Shown in pieces: positions 26,336 to 34,069 of a DNA stretch of 64,000 nt. The notes beneath the pieces were generated by a model, which was not told the origin of the DNA, did no database searches, and worked only from the letters and a program-made list of their open reading frames with translations. A program made the translations under genes and the position numbers. Source of the stretch: Kribbella pratensis. GTDB taxonomy: Bacteria > Actinomycetota > Actinomycetes > Propionibacteriales > Kribbellaceae. The DNA is taken from the NCBI RefSeq assembly GCF_004365355.1, contig NZ_SODP01000002.1:337531-401530 (forward strand), written 5' to 3'. The first letter of the stretch is position 1, and each line of letters starts with the position of its first letter.

Positions 26336-26878
26336 GTGTCAACGCTTGCGCGCCTGGTCCATTTCCGCTGGGCCGTCCCGGTGCTGGCCGAACTCCACCG
26401 CGGCCACGGCGGACGGTTCGTGAACCTCAGCCACACCCTGGGCGTGAGCCGCGAGTCACTACGGCGGACGTTGACGTTCCTCACCGAGACCGGGCTGATC
26501 CAACGCAACCCGGGCAAGGGCCACCCCCTACGCCCGGAATACCTGCTGACTCACACGCAACTGGGCGCCGACGCCGCCGTACTCACCGACCTCCTGGACG
26601 AGCTCGGTGTGACCGACGTGGGCCTGAAGAAGTGGTCGCTGCCAACCCTCACGCTGCTGGTCGGAGAACGCCGGTTCTCGGAGATCCGCCGCGCCCTACG
26701 CGACGTGACCCCCCGCGCCCTGACGCTGACCCTCAAAGAACTCGAGTCAGCCGACCTGATCAGCCGCACCGTCACCACCGACTACCCACCAGCGACCGTG
26801 TACCGAGCCACCACCCCCGGCCTCCAACTGGCTCACGCAGCTCAGCAGATGCAACTCCAGGATGAGCAGGACGCCTAG
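26336..26878 (+). CDS. Two-domain winged-helix regulator (HxlR-like)
   Basis: 180 residues. There are two consecutive winged-helix units. The first (about 1-70) contains FRWAVPVLAELHRGHGGRFVNL and SRESLRRTLTFLTETGLI. The second (about 95-175) contains WSLPTLTLLVGERRFSEIRRALRDVTPRALTLTLKELESADL, with the HxlR pattern. HxlR proteins are normally single-domain dimers, so this looks like an internal fusion acting as a pseudo-dimer. It is divergent from the VOC operon and probably its regulator. The gene starts at GTG, with no room for a ribosome site. Confidence 0.75.
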   Translation: MSTLARLVHFRWAVPVLAELHRGHGGRFVNLSHTLGVSRESLRRTLTFLTETGLIQRNPGKGHPLRPEYLLTHTQLGADAAVLTDLLDELGVTDVGLKKWSLPTLTLLVGERRFSEIRRALRDVTPRALTLTLKELESADLISRTVTTDYPPATVYRATTPGLQLAHAAQQMQLQDEQDA

Positions 26879-26882
26879 GGCG

Positions 26883-27212
26883 TCACGCGACCTTCCAGGT
26901 GCGGTCGCCGAGTGTTGCGACCAGGTCCACGGTGCCGCCAAGTGCAGCGACGTACGCTCGAATGACCTCGATGCCGGAGATCTCGCCACTCTCGATCTTG
27001 GAGACGCGAGCCTGCGAGACGTTGAGCAACTCAGCGAGCCCTACCTGGGTCATCCCTGCCGCCTTGCGCATCTCGGCGAGTTGGTGACCCCGGACGGATG
27101 CTTCCACGCGCTCCCGGGCCGCCCGCTTACTCGCCGTACGCTCCGCCTCAGACCGAGGGTCGACGGCACGGCTCTTCGCCTTGACGTCGGACCACTTCAC
27201 ATTCTTGGTCAT
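26883..27212 (-). CDS. XRE-family antitoxin (HigA-like)
   Basis: 109 residues. A basic, helical N-terminus (about 1-45) precedes a Cro/C1-type helix-turn-helix (LAEMRKAAGMTQVGLAELLNVSQARVSKIESGEI). This is the order in HigA-type antitoxins that follow a RelE/HigB toxin. The ATG overlaps the toxin stop (ATGA). It should neutralise the toxin and repress the operon at the palindrome upstream. Confidence 0.85.
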   Translation of the reverse strand: MTKNVKWSDVKAKSRAVDPRSEAERTASKRAARERVEASVRGHQLAEMRKAAGMTQVGLAELLNVSQARVSKIESGEISGIEVIRAYVAALGGTVDLVATLGDRTWKVA

Positions 27213-27576
27213 CTCTCCTCCTTCAGCGCAATCAGGTGTTCGGCAAATCGCTCATCCGCCAATGGGATTGCGGCCCGGTACCAACTCTCCCACCGTCCCG
27301 ACTTGTCGCCAGCCACCAAGATGATCGCTTCGCGAGCCGGGTCGAATGCGAACAGCATCCTGATCTCGCTCTTGCCCGACGAGGGCGGTCGCAACTCCTT
27401 CATGTTCTGGAATCGGCTGCCCTTCACCCGATCAACCAGCGGCCGACCCGCTGCCGGCCCTTCGTGGACCAGCTGATCGATCGCCGCCTCGATCAAGTCT
27501 CCCGTCTCCGGTTCATTCGCACAGGTCGCCAGATACCACGCCTCGACCTCCGGATGGAGGCTGATCTCCAGGTCAC
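27209..27576 (-). pseudogene. HigB/RelE-type toxin gene with apparent 5' frameshift
   Basis: The frame ending at 27209 encodes a Gp49/HigB-like RNA-cleaving toxin (PLVDRVKGSRFQNMKELRP, EIRMLFAFDPAREAIILVAGDK, DERFAEHL). From 27567 down it reads EISLHPEVEAWYLATC, the expected toxin N-terminus. The only well-placed start, GTG 27576, is one base out of frame: GTGACCTGGAGATC would need one more G to read V-T-W-E-I. A TTG at 27496, with GGAG upstream, would yield a 95-residue protein lacking about 27 N-terminal residues. Either the gene is broken, the base is missing by error, or it is truncated yet functional. Co-translated higA-like gene follows. Confidence 0.6.
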
Positions 27577-27583
27577 CTCTCGA

Positions 27584-27605
27584 AGTATAACCTATTTGTC
27601 ATACT
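27584..27605 (-). promoter_or_regulatory. Promoter/operator of the toxin-antitoxin pair
   Basis: AGTAT (27584-27588) and ATACT (27601-27605) bracket a 12-nt AT-rich spacer. On the minus strand TATACT (27589-27584) is a -10 box placed 7 bp before the GTG at 27576, implying a leaderless toxin mRNA. The symmetry fits an antitoxin operator. This AT-rich patch stands out from the surrounding high-GC sequence. Confidence 0.5.
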
Positions 27606-27624
27606 AGTGAGCGGACCGCGCAAC

Positions 27625-28617
27625 TCAGAAGGTCACGATGATGTCCTTGCCGTAGGCGGCGAGGGTCTGTTCTTTGGCGTCGTGTTGGAGGTAGAGGGCG
27701 AACTGGTCTACGCCGAGGTCCTTCAGTTGGTTGAGGCGGGCGAGGTGGTTCTCGACGGGGCCGAGGATGCAGAAGCGGTCGACGACCTCGTCGGGGACGA
27801 AGGTGGTGTGGGTGTTGCCCGCGCGGCCGTGTTCGGCGTAGTCGTAGCCTTTGCGGCCTTCGATGTAGTCGGTGAGCGCCTTCGGCACGGCGCCGGTGGA
27901 CCCGTAGCGCTCGACGATGTCCGCGACGTGGTTGCCGACCATGCCGCCGAACCAGCGGGTCTGTTCGCGCTGGTGTTCCAGGTCGTCGCCGACGTACGCC
28001 GGGGCCGCAACGCAGAACTTGATCGCCATCGGGTCGCGGCCCGCCTGCTCCGCGGCCCGCCGTACGGCGGTGATCATCCACTCGGCGATATCGGGATCCG
28101 CCAACTGCAGAATGTAGCCGTCGCCGACCTCCCCGGTCGCGGCCAACGCGCGCGGACCGTACGCCGCCACCCACACGTCCAGCGCACCGTTGTCGACCCA
28201 CTCGAACTTCAACTGCTGACCGCGGTACTCGACGGTCTCGCCGCGGGCCAACGCGCGTACCACCTCGACACACTGCTTCATCTCGGCGATCGTCCCAGGC
28301 TTCGCGCCGAGCGTGCGCAGGGCGGAGTCGCCGCGGCCGATCCCGCAGATCGTCCGGTTGCCGAACATCTCGTTCAGCGTGGCGAACTGGGACGCGATCA
28401 CGGTCCAGTCCCGCGTCCCCGGGTTCGTCACCATCGGCCCGACGATCACCCGCTGCGTGGCGGCGAGGATCTGGCTGTAGATGACGAACGGCTCCTGCCA
28501 CAGCAGATGCGAGTCGAACGTCCACACGTAGCCGAACCCGGCGTCCTCCGCCTTCCGTGCCAGCTCCACGACCGTGGACGCGGGCGGATCACACTGGAAC
28601 ACCACACCGAAGTCCAC
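27625..28617 (-). CDS. LLM-class (F420-type) oxidoreductase of hydantoin operon
   Basis: 330 residues, a luciferase-like TIM barrel (MDFGVVFQ, GFGYVWTFDSHLLWQEP, ICGIGRGDSALRTLGAKPGTIAEM). This matches the F420-dependent branch of the LLM superfamily. It probably uses F420H2 or FMN to reduce or oxidise a pyrimidine or hydantoin compound. It is the third gene of an operon behind beta-ureidopropionase and dihydropyrimidinase, 9 bp after the latter's stop. F420 use is inferred from family and lineage. Confidence 0.85.
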   Translation of the reverse strand: MDFGVVFQCDPPASTVVELARKAEDAGFGYVWTFDSHLLWQEPFVIYSQILAATQRVIVGPMVTNPGTRDWTVIASQFATLNEMFGNRTICGIGRGDSALRTLGAKPGTIAEMKQCVEVVRALARGETVEYRGQQLKFEWVDNGALDVWVAAYGPRALAATGEVGDGYILQLADPDIAEWMITAVRRAAEQAGRDPMAIKFCVAAPAYVGDDLEHQREQTRWFGGMVGNHVADIVERYGSTGAVPKALTDYIEGRKGYDYAEHGRAGNTHTTFVPDEVVDRFCILGPVENHLARLNQLKDLGVDQFALYLQHDAKEQTLAAYGKDIIVTF

Positions 28618-28626
28618 GGTTTCCCC

Positions 28627-30033
28627 CTACATCAGATAGGACGACAGGCCACGCTTCAGGAACTTCCCCCGGCCCTTGCGGCCATGGTAGTTGCCGTCAG
28701 CCACGATCACCTCGCCGCGCGAGATCACCGTGCCCACGCGGCCCTGGATCTCGACCCCTTCGTACGCCGAGTAGTCCATGTTCATGTGATGGGTCTCGAC
28801 GCCGATCCGCGTCGTACCGTTCGGGTCGTAGATCACCAGGTCCGCGTCCGAACCGGGCTGGACGACGCCCTTCTGCGGATACAGCCCGAACATCCGGGCC
28901 GGCGTCGTCGCGATCGTCTCCACCCAGCGCTCGAGCGAGATGTTGCCGTCGACAACACCCTGGAAGATCAGGTCGACGCGATGCTCGACACCGCCGATAC
29001 CGTTCGGGATCTTGGAGAAGTCACCGATGCCCATCTCCTTCTGATCCTTCATGCAGAACGGGCAGTGGTCCGTCGACACGATCGCGAGATCGTTGCTCCG
29101 CAGCCCTTTCCACAGGTCCTTCGCGTGCGACTCGTGCTTGCTGCGCAGCGGCGTCGAGCAGACCCACTTCGCGCCCTCGAACCCAGGCGCGCCGAGCTGG
29201 TCCTCGAGCGTCAGATACAGGTACTGCGGGCACGTCTCGGCGAACACATTGCGCCCAAGGTCGCGCGCCTCCGCGACCTTGGCCAGCGCCTGGCTCGCGG
29301 ACAGGTGGACGATGTACAGCGGGCAGTCCTGCGCGACCTCGGCCAACGCGATCGCCCGGTTCGTTGCCTCGGCCTCCAATGCGGCCGGGCGGGTGATGCC
29401 GTGGTAGATCGGGTCGGTCTCACCGCGCTCGATCGCCTGCTGGACGAGGACGTCGATCGCGATCCCGTTCTCGGCGTGCATCATGATCATCGCGCCGTTG
29501 GCCCGCGCGGTCTGCATCGCCCGCAGGATCTGCCCGTCGTCGGAGTAGAAGACGCCCGGATAGGCCATGAACAGTTTGAAGCTGGTGATGCCCTCGTCCG
29601 TGACCAGTTGGTCCATCGCCTTCAGCGCGTCGGTGTCGACGCCGCCGAGGATCATGTGGAACGCGTAGTCGATGTGGCACTCGCCCTCGGTCTTCGCGTG
29701 CCACGCCGCCAGCCCGTCCTGCACCACCTCGCCGGTGCGCTGGATCGCGAAATCGATGATCGTCGTGGTCCCGCCGTACGCCGCGGCGCGGGTCCCGGTG
29801 TCGAACGTGTCGCTGGCCGACGTACCGCCGAACGGCATCTCCATATGCGTGTGCGCGTCGATCCCGCCCGGGATCACGTACTTGCCGGAGGCATCGATCA
29901 CCTCGTTCGCAGTGATCGTCGGCGTGAACGACGGGTCGAGCACGGCAACGATCTTCTCGCCCTCGACCAGCACGTCCGCGAGCCGGGTCCCGGTCGGTCC
30001 GACGACGGTTCCACCTTTGACGAGCAAAGACAT
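28627..30033 (-). CDS. Dihydropyrimidinase (hydantoinase)
   Basis: 468 residues, usual length. Metal motifs of the amidohydrolase fold are present: GGIDAHTHMEMPFGG, the Lys in SFKLFMAYPG that is carboxylated to bridge the zincs, the His in IVHLSAS, and the Asp in STDHCPF. It opens the ring of 5,6-dihydrouracil, dihydrothymine or hydantoins to N-carbamoyl amino acids. ATG 30033. The neighbouring beta-ureidopropionase takes the product. Confidence 0.93.
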   Translation of the reverse strand: MSLLVKGGTVVGPTGTRLADVLVEGEKIVAVLDPSFTPTITANEVIDASGKYVIPGGIDAHTHMEMPFGGTSASDTFDTGTRAAAYGGTTTIIDFAIQRTGEVVQDGLAAWHAKTEGECHIDYAFHMILGGVDTDALKAMDQLVTDEGITSFKLFMAYPGVFYSDDGQILRAMQTARANGAMIMMHAENGIAIDVLVQQAIERGETDPIYHGITRPAALEAEATNRAIALAEVAQDCPLYIVHLSASQALAKVAEARDLGRNVFAETCPQYLYLTLEDQLGAPGFEGAKWVCSTPLRSKHESHAKDLWKGLRSNDLAIVSTDHCPFCMKDQKEMGIGDFSKIPNGIGGVEHRVDLIFQGVVDGNISLERWVETIATTPARMFGLYPQKGVVQPGSDADLVIYDPNGTTRIGVETHHMNMDYSAYEGVEIQGRVGTVISRGEVIVADGNYHGRKGRGKFLKRGLSSYLM

Positions 30034-30045
30034 TCGCGGTCCCCT

Positions 30046-30888
30046 CTACGGTTTCGTCAGGTCTCCGTACGCGTCCGGCCGGCGATCGCGGTAGAACTGC
30101 CAGCGGTCGCGGACGGTGTCGAGGAGACCGAGGTCCAGGTCGCGGACGATCAGTTCCGGATCGTGGTCATGGCCGACGTCCCCGACGAACTTGCCCTCGG
30201 GGTCGACGAAGTACGACGTTCCGTAGAAGTCGTTGTCGCCGAACTCGGACTCGATGCCGACCCGGTTGATCGCGCCGATGAAGTACTCGTTCGCGACCGC
30301 ACTCGCGGGTTGCTCCAGCTTCCACAGGTACGCCGAGAGCCCGCGACTCGTCGCCGACGGGTTGAAGACGATCTTCGCGCCGGCCAGTCCGAGCGCGCGC
30401 CAGCCCTCCGGGAAGTGCCGGTCGTAGCAGATGTAGACGCCGATCCGCCCGACGGCGGTGTCGAAGATCGGGTACCCAAGGTTGCCCGGCCGGAAGTAGA
30501 ACTTCTCCCAGAACCCCTTCACCTGCGGGATGTGGTTCTTCCGGTACTTGCCCAGATAGGTGCCGTCGGCATCGATCACGGCGGCGGTGTTGTACAGCAC
30601 GCCCGGCTGCTCCTGCTCGTACACCGGGAGCACCATCACCATCCCGAGCTCCTTGGCGAGCGCCGCGAACCGCTCGGTGGTGGGACCCGGCACGGACTCG
30701 GCGTACTCGTAGTACTCCGCGTCCTGCTTCTGGCAGAAGTACGGCCCGTAGAACAACTCCTGGAAACAGATCACCTTCGCACCCGCCGCGGCCGCCTGCC
30801 GCGCGTAGTCCTCGTGCGCCTTGATCATGGACTCTTTGTCCCCGGTCCACGCCGTCTGCACCAAAGCCGCCCTGACAACGTCTGCCAC
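30046..30888 (-). CDS. Beta-ureidopropionase/N-carbamoyl hydrolase (nitrilase family)
   Basis: 280 residues from GTG 30888, which has GGGGAGG 4 nt upstream. The nitrilase triad is Glu44 (CFQELFYG), Lys117 (GKYRKNHIP) and Cys154 (YICYDRHFPE). It hydrolyses N-carbamoyl-beta-alanine or related ureido acids to the amino acid, CO2 and ammonia. It is the first gene of the operon with dihydropyrimidinase 13 bp downstream. A dihydropyrimidine dehydrogenase is not encoded here, so the reductive step may fall to the LLM enzyme or another locus. Confidence 0.92.
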   Translation of the reverse strand: MADVVRAALVQTAWTGDKESMIKAHEDYARQAAAAGAKVICFQELFYGPYFCQKQDAEYYEYAESVPGPTTERFAALAKELGMVMVLPVYEQEQPGVLYNTAAVIDADGTYLGKYRKNHIPQVKGFWEKFYFRPGNLGYPIFDTAVGRIGVYICYDRHFPEGWRALGLAGAKIVFNPSATSRGLSAYLWKLEQPASAVANEYFIGAINRVGIESEFGDNDFYGTSYFVDPEGKFVGDVGHDHDPELIVRDLDLGLLDTVRDRWQFYRDRRPDAYGDLTKP

Positions 30889-30987
30889 AAGACCTCCCCA
30901 AGTAGCCGAGCACTCATCCTCCATCCGACCCGGGAGAGAGTCAACGGACACCCTGCTCACCCCCCGCCGTGACAGAACGGGTCGCCG

Positions 30988-31422
30988 TCAACGGGCCGGT
31001 GGGTACCGCAGCGCATCAGTGGCATCGAGGCCGACGGCAGACAGGTCGGCAGTCACCCTCCGGGTGAACGCACGGACGGACCGCTCCACCTCACCCCAGG
31101 ACACCGGATCACTGGCGATATCAGGCACAAAGACCGACCCGAAAACCCATCCCGCTCCCTGTCTGCGGACGGTCACCGCGCCCAGTTCCTCGAAGGACAT
31201 CGATTCGAACACGAAGTCCCCTCGATCAGGCTGATCCAGCCACCTCAATAGGCTCCATGCCAACTCCACCACCGGAAACGAGCGTTCCTCATAGACCACC
31301 CGATCGCCGTCGACCGCCCGGAAGTCCGCATCCACTGCCACCAGAATGTCCGCCTGCGTCGTGGCCTGAAGCCCGGTCAAGTCGAGCGCGTCATAAGTCA
31401 GCAGCACGTCTGCTCTCCGCAT
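30988..31422 (-). CDS. Hypothetical acidic cytoplasmic protein
   Basis: 144 residues from ATG 31422. A GTG at 31407 with GGAG 7 nt upstream is an alternative start. No membrane segment or motif. The pattern is alternating strands (LTYDALDLTG, DRVVYEERSFPVVELAWSLLRWL, AVTVRRQGAGWVFGSVFVP) and a C-terminal helix. It overlaps the next upstream gene by 32 bp and belongs to a three-gene leftward operon of small proteins. I cannot assign a family. Confidence 0.6.
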   Translation of the reverse strand: MRRADVLLTYDALDLTGLQATTQADILVAVDADFRAVDGDRVVYEERSFPVVELAWSLLRWLDQPDRGDFVFESMSFEELGAVTVRRQGAGWVFGSVFVPDIASDPVSWGEVERSVRAFTRRVTADLSAVGLDATDALRYPPAR

Positions 31423-31864
31423 CGTCGGACAGGGGCGGCGGAGCGGATCGGGACAAATCGTCGTCAAGCGGCAGGACGTGAATATTCAAGAGGAAGTCCC
31501 GCAACAACAAGAGGCTGTCCTGCACAGACATGTCTGGCAACTCGTCGAAGTCCGCGAGGGTCACGTCGACCGAGAACATCCAGTCATGAGCGGATCCGAA
31601 GAGCACCGCATTGCAGCGAAGAAATTCTCCAGACTTGAAGTTCTGGGCAAACAGGACCACACGTCGGACCGATCCCGCATTCTCTGCAAGCCATTGCGGG
31701 CGACCGTTGGCGCCGCGACCGGTTGTCGTGTTCTTCTGCACTAGCCCCGACAACTGCGAGACTGAAAGCTCCTTCGGCCTGGCCGGCACACGTCTGCCAG
31801 CTTCCCCAGTTACCGCCGGCAAGGTCCGCACCGAACGACGAAGCCACCGCAGCAGTGAGCTCAC
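31391..31864 (-). CDS. Hypothetical protein
   Basis: 157 residues. A basic N-terminus (LLRWLRRSVRTL) and an acidic C-terminal half (DVTLADFDELPDMSVQDSLLLLRDFLLNIHVLPLDDDL). There is no export signal and no recognised domain. Middle gene of the operon: 4-nt overlap with the upstream immunity-like gene and 32-bp overlap with the downstream one. Tight overlaps suggest the three products act together. Confidence 0.6.
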   Translation of the reverse strand: MSSLLRWLRRSVRTLPAVTGEAGRRVPARPKELSVSQLSGLVQKNTTTGRGANGRPQWLAENAGSVRRVVLFAQNFKSGEFLRCNAVLFGSAHDWMFSVDVTLADFDELPDMSVQDSLLLLRDFLLNIHVLPLDDDLSRSAPPPLSDDAESRRAADL

Positions 31865-32457
31865 TTGTCGAGACCCCTCGTGGTGATGTGCATGGCCTTG
31901 AGTCGCAACTTCCCCATCGGACCCCAGCAGACGCTGAGGTCGGAAACCTCGAGGTTTGCGACCACGTCGTCACCCCCGAGAAACAGCGGTACCCGGTAAC
32001 CGGCACACTGATCCAGGCGCAGCGCGGACTCGTGCCCGGCCATCCACTCGGCATTAAAACTGGATGCGAGCGCCTCATCGGTGTACTCCACCAATTCGTC
32101 ATCGTGGAAGGCCGACACCGGCACCGGTATCTCCAGAGCCTCACCAGTTTCCGGCTCAAGCATCATGACCTCAGGGTCCGCACCGGCACCGCGCTTGTTG
32201 TCCGCGGCGAACTGCCGGCCAAGCCAATCGAAGCCAAGATAGTCGAACCTCCCCCTGAACTCGGGAAATGCCGCGTCCGTGAACTGCGCAGCCGCCTCCG
32301 CCGAGGCGTCCGTATGAACGCGGTACAGCCCGTGCTCGAAGCTGCACCCACCAAGACGCGCACGCACCATCTGCGGCGGGGTCCCTCCGGAGGCCTTTTC
32401 TCCAGAATTCACGGACCCGTCCGTCATTCGGAATGTGGCGCAGAACCGCTCCAGCAT
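31861..32457 (-). CDS. Putative Tdi1/DUF1851-like immunity-type protein
   Basis: 198 residues. The segment FDYLGFDWLGRQFAADN, then MLEPETGEALEIPV, FHDDELVEYTDEAL and GYRVPLFLGGDD resembles the DUF1851/Tdi1-type proteins that include immunity factors of secreted effectors. The match is from memory of the family pattern and is moderate. No toxin gene is next to it, so a housekeeping or orphan immunity role is possible. First gene of a three-gene operon. Its start codon is ATG 32457 and the divergent gene begins 48 bp away. Confidence 0.6.
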   Translation of the reverse strand: MLERFCATFRMTDGSVNSGEKASGGTPPQMVRARLGGCSFEHGLYRVHTDASAEAAAQFTDAAFPEFRGRFDYLGFDWLGRQFAADNKRGAGADPEVMMLEPETGEALEIPVPVSAFHDDELVEYTDEALASSFNAEWMAGHESALRLDQCAGYRVPLFLGGDDVVANLEVSDLSVCWGPMGKLRLKAMHITTRGLDK

Positions 32458-32505
32458 CTTCTCACCTTAGAAGCGGTTGGTTGTCGGGATCGGTAGGGTG
32501 CGGCG

Positions 32506-32958
32506 GTGGCGGAGGGCTGGGATCGGGCGGACTTGGTTGCAGACGGGTTCACGCACGTGTACGTCGAGCTCGAGTGGTGGGACGGGCCACGGGCCGGGAT
32601 CGTCGAAATCGATGGTGCACCGCACTACTTCGAGCGGGACGAGGACGAGAGTTGGGAGCGGCTCGACGAGTACTTCGTTTGGCCTGCGGACGCCGGTGTG
32701 GTCGCCCTGGAGCGTGAGGCGTGGGCGATCTTCGTGCGATGGAACCAGCGGTACGAGACCGCGCCGACCTCGGCCGGCCCGCATCCCGGCGAAGGCCGGG
32801 TCAACGCTCGGTACGACGAATTGGCCGCACTGCTCGCTCCGTACCATCGAGCGCCGGCCGCGGCGCGGCGGTTGCTGGCGGTGTGGCGCTTCGACGACGG
32901 TCAGCGGTACCGGATGGACGGTACCGACAGTTGGGTTCGGTGGAGTGCTGGCGAGTAG
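32506..32958 (+). CDS. Hypothetical protein
   Basis: 150 residues, Trp- and Asp-rich (FTHVYVELEWWDGPRAGIVEIDGAPHYFERDEDE; AIFVRWNQRYETA; RFDDGQRYRMDGTDSWVRWSAGE). No signal peptide or membrane segment. Starts at GTG 32506 in a GGCGGTGGCGG context. It lies alone between the divergent small-protein operon and the PhzF-like gene. I do not recognise the family. Confidence 0.6.
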   Translation: MAEGWDRADLVADGFTHVYVELEWWDGPRAGIVEIDGAPHYFERDEDESWERLDEYFVWPADAGVVALEREAWAIFVRWNQRYETAPTSAGPHPGEGRVNARYDELAALLAPYHRAPAAARRLLAVWRFDDGQRYRMDGTDSWVRWSAGE

Positions 32959-33052
32959 ATGACCCGTCAGCCGAGAAGTGCATCCAGGCAGCGGTAAATC
33001 ACAGGCCCGGCGTCGGCTGACGGTCCGGGCTGGCCAGTTAAAGCTGGGGCGG

Positions 33053-33730
33053 TCAGATGGTGAGGGTCCGGGGTTCGGCGGGGCGGACTCGGCCGCCGAC
33101 GGTGGCGTGGGTGGGGGGTTCGTGGGTGGTGTAGAGGTGGGAGCCGGTGCCTTGGATGATGTGGAGGTTGCGGGCTAGTTGGGCGGTTAGTTGGGTGACG
33201 GCGGAGCCGGTGGCTTCGTCCTCGGGGACGCCCATCGCGGGGGCGAAAGCGCGGGCGCGGATGATGCCGCGGGGTTCGTCCAGCCAGGACCACAGGAAGC
33301 TGTGGCCGGCGTCGTACGTCGTGGGGTCGGCCGCGAGGACTGCCTCGGGTGAGGCGAGGTGGTGCCACTCCCAGGTGCTGCCCCAGGTCGTGTCGGCGCG
33401 GACGGAGAAGAGGTCGTCGCTGCGGGTGACGGCGATGGGGCCGACGGGGACGTGGAGGGTGTCGACAGGGTGGCCGGTTGAATGGAGCCAGGCGGCCGCG
33501 CCGACGGTTGGGTGGCCGGCGAAGGGCATCTCGCCGGTCGCGGAGTAGATGCGCAGCGTGCCGGTCGCCGCGTCGTCGACGTACACGGTCTCGCTGTAGC
33601 CGAGGGCTGCGGCGACGCGTTGGCGGTCAGGCTCGGCGACGAGAGAGCCGTCGACGATGCCGAGAGGGTTGCCGAACCGGCCGTCCGGGTCGGTGAAGAC
33701 GTGGACGACCTCCACGGGAATTGCGGTCAA
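33053..33730 (-). CDS. PhzF-like isomerase
   Basis: 225 residues, shorter than the 260-300 of typical PhzF proteins. Characteristic elements are VFTDPDGRFGNPLGIV, the catalytic-site region SETVYV, GHPTVGAAAWL and DEATGSAVTQL. The family isomerises by proton transfer, as in phenazine synthesis, but most members have unknown roles. The TTG start is 1 bp after the stop of the 64-aa membrane protein gene; a GTG five codons later is possible. Confidence 0.82.
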   Translation of the reverse strand: MTAIPVEVVHVFTDPDGRFGNPLGIVDGSLVAEPDRQRVAAALGYSETVYVDDAATGTLRIYSATGEMPFAGHPTVGAAAWLHSTGHPVDTLHVPVGPIAVTRSDDLFSVRADTTWGSTWEWHHLASPEAVLAADPTTYDAGHSFLWSWLDEPRGIIRARAFAPAMGVPEDEATGSAVTQLTAQLARNLHIIQGTGSHLYTTHEPPTHATVGGRVRPAEPRTLTI

Positions 33731-33731
33731 G

Positions 33732-33926
33732 TCAGAGAACAGCGATTGCGGCGATCACCGCGATCAGCAGCACCGCCGCGCCGATCACGGCGAGTACGCG
33801 GCCGTTGATCTTCGGATCGCGGGTCGTCTCGGTCGCGCCCTCGTTGACGAACGCGCGGAACATTTGCGTGTTCGCGCCCGGGTCCTGCTCGTTCTCCACG
33901 TTCTGCGGGAGGTTTTGGTCAGCCAT
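33732..33926 (-). CDS. 64-aa tail-anchored membrane protein
   Basis: 64 residues: a polar, acidic N-terminal part with FRAFVNEGATETTRDPKING and a single C-terminal hydrophobic helix (VLAVIGAAVLLIAVIAAIAVL). This suggests an N-in tail anchor. It is followed directly by the PhzF-like gene. No family recognised. ATG 33926. Confidence 0.6.
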   Translation of the reverse strand: MADQNLPQNVENEQDPGANTQMFRAFVNEGATETTRDPKINGRVLAVIGAAVLLIAVIAAIAVL

Positions 33927-34051
33927 GGCCCAAGACCCTACCTGGGACCCGGACCCGCACCACTGACCAAGGGTCCTGTTTTACCCGCCTTTCACGCTCC
34001 GTGCTACCTCCGTGCACGCTTGGCGGACCGGTTTGTCAGTGACACGGCTCC

Positions 34052-34069
34052 ATGTACCATTTGGTACAT
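34052..34069. promoter_or_regulatory. Perfect 18-bp operator over promoter and start codon
   Basis: ATGTACCATTTGGTACAT is an 18-bp perfect palindrome except for its central TT. It covers the -10 box TACCAT (34055-34060) and the first two bases of the ATG (34068-34069). TTGTCA (34033-34038) is a -35 box with a 16-bp spacer. Binding of the co-encoded TetR protein would block both transcription and a leaderless start. Confidence 0.7.

Noticed and set aside
27607..30972. 1121-codon open frame on the + strand opposite the hydantoin operon
   Set aside because: It is the antisense frame of three well-supported minus-strand enzymes, is Arg/Val/Asp-rich without any domain, and results from high GC at third positions.
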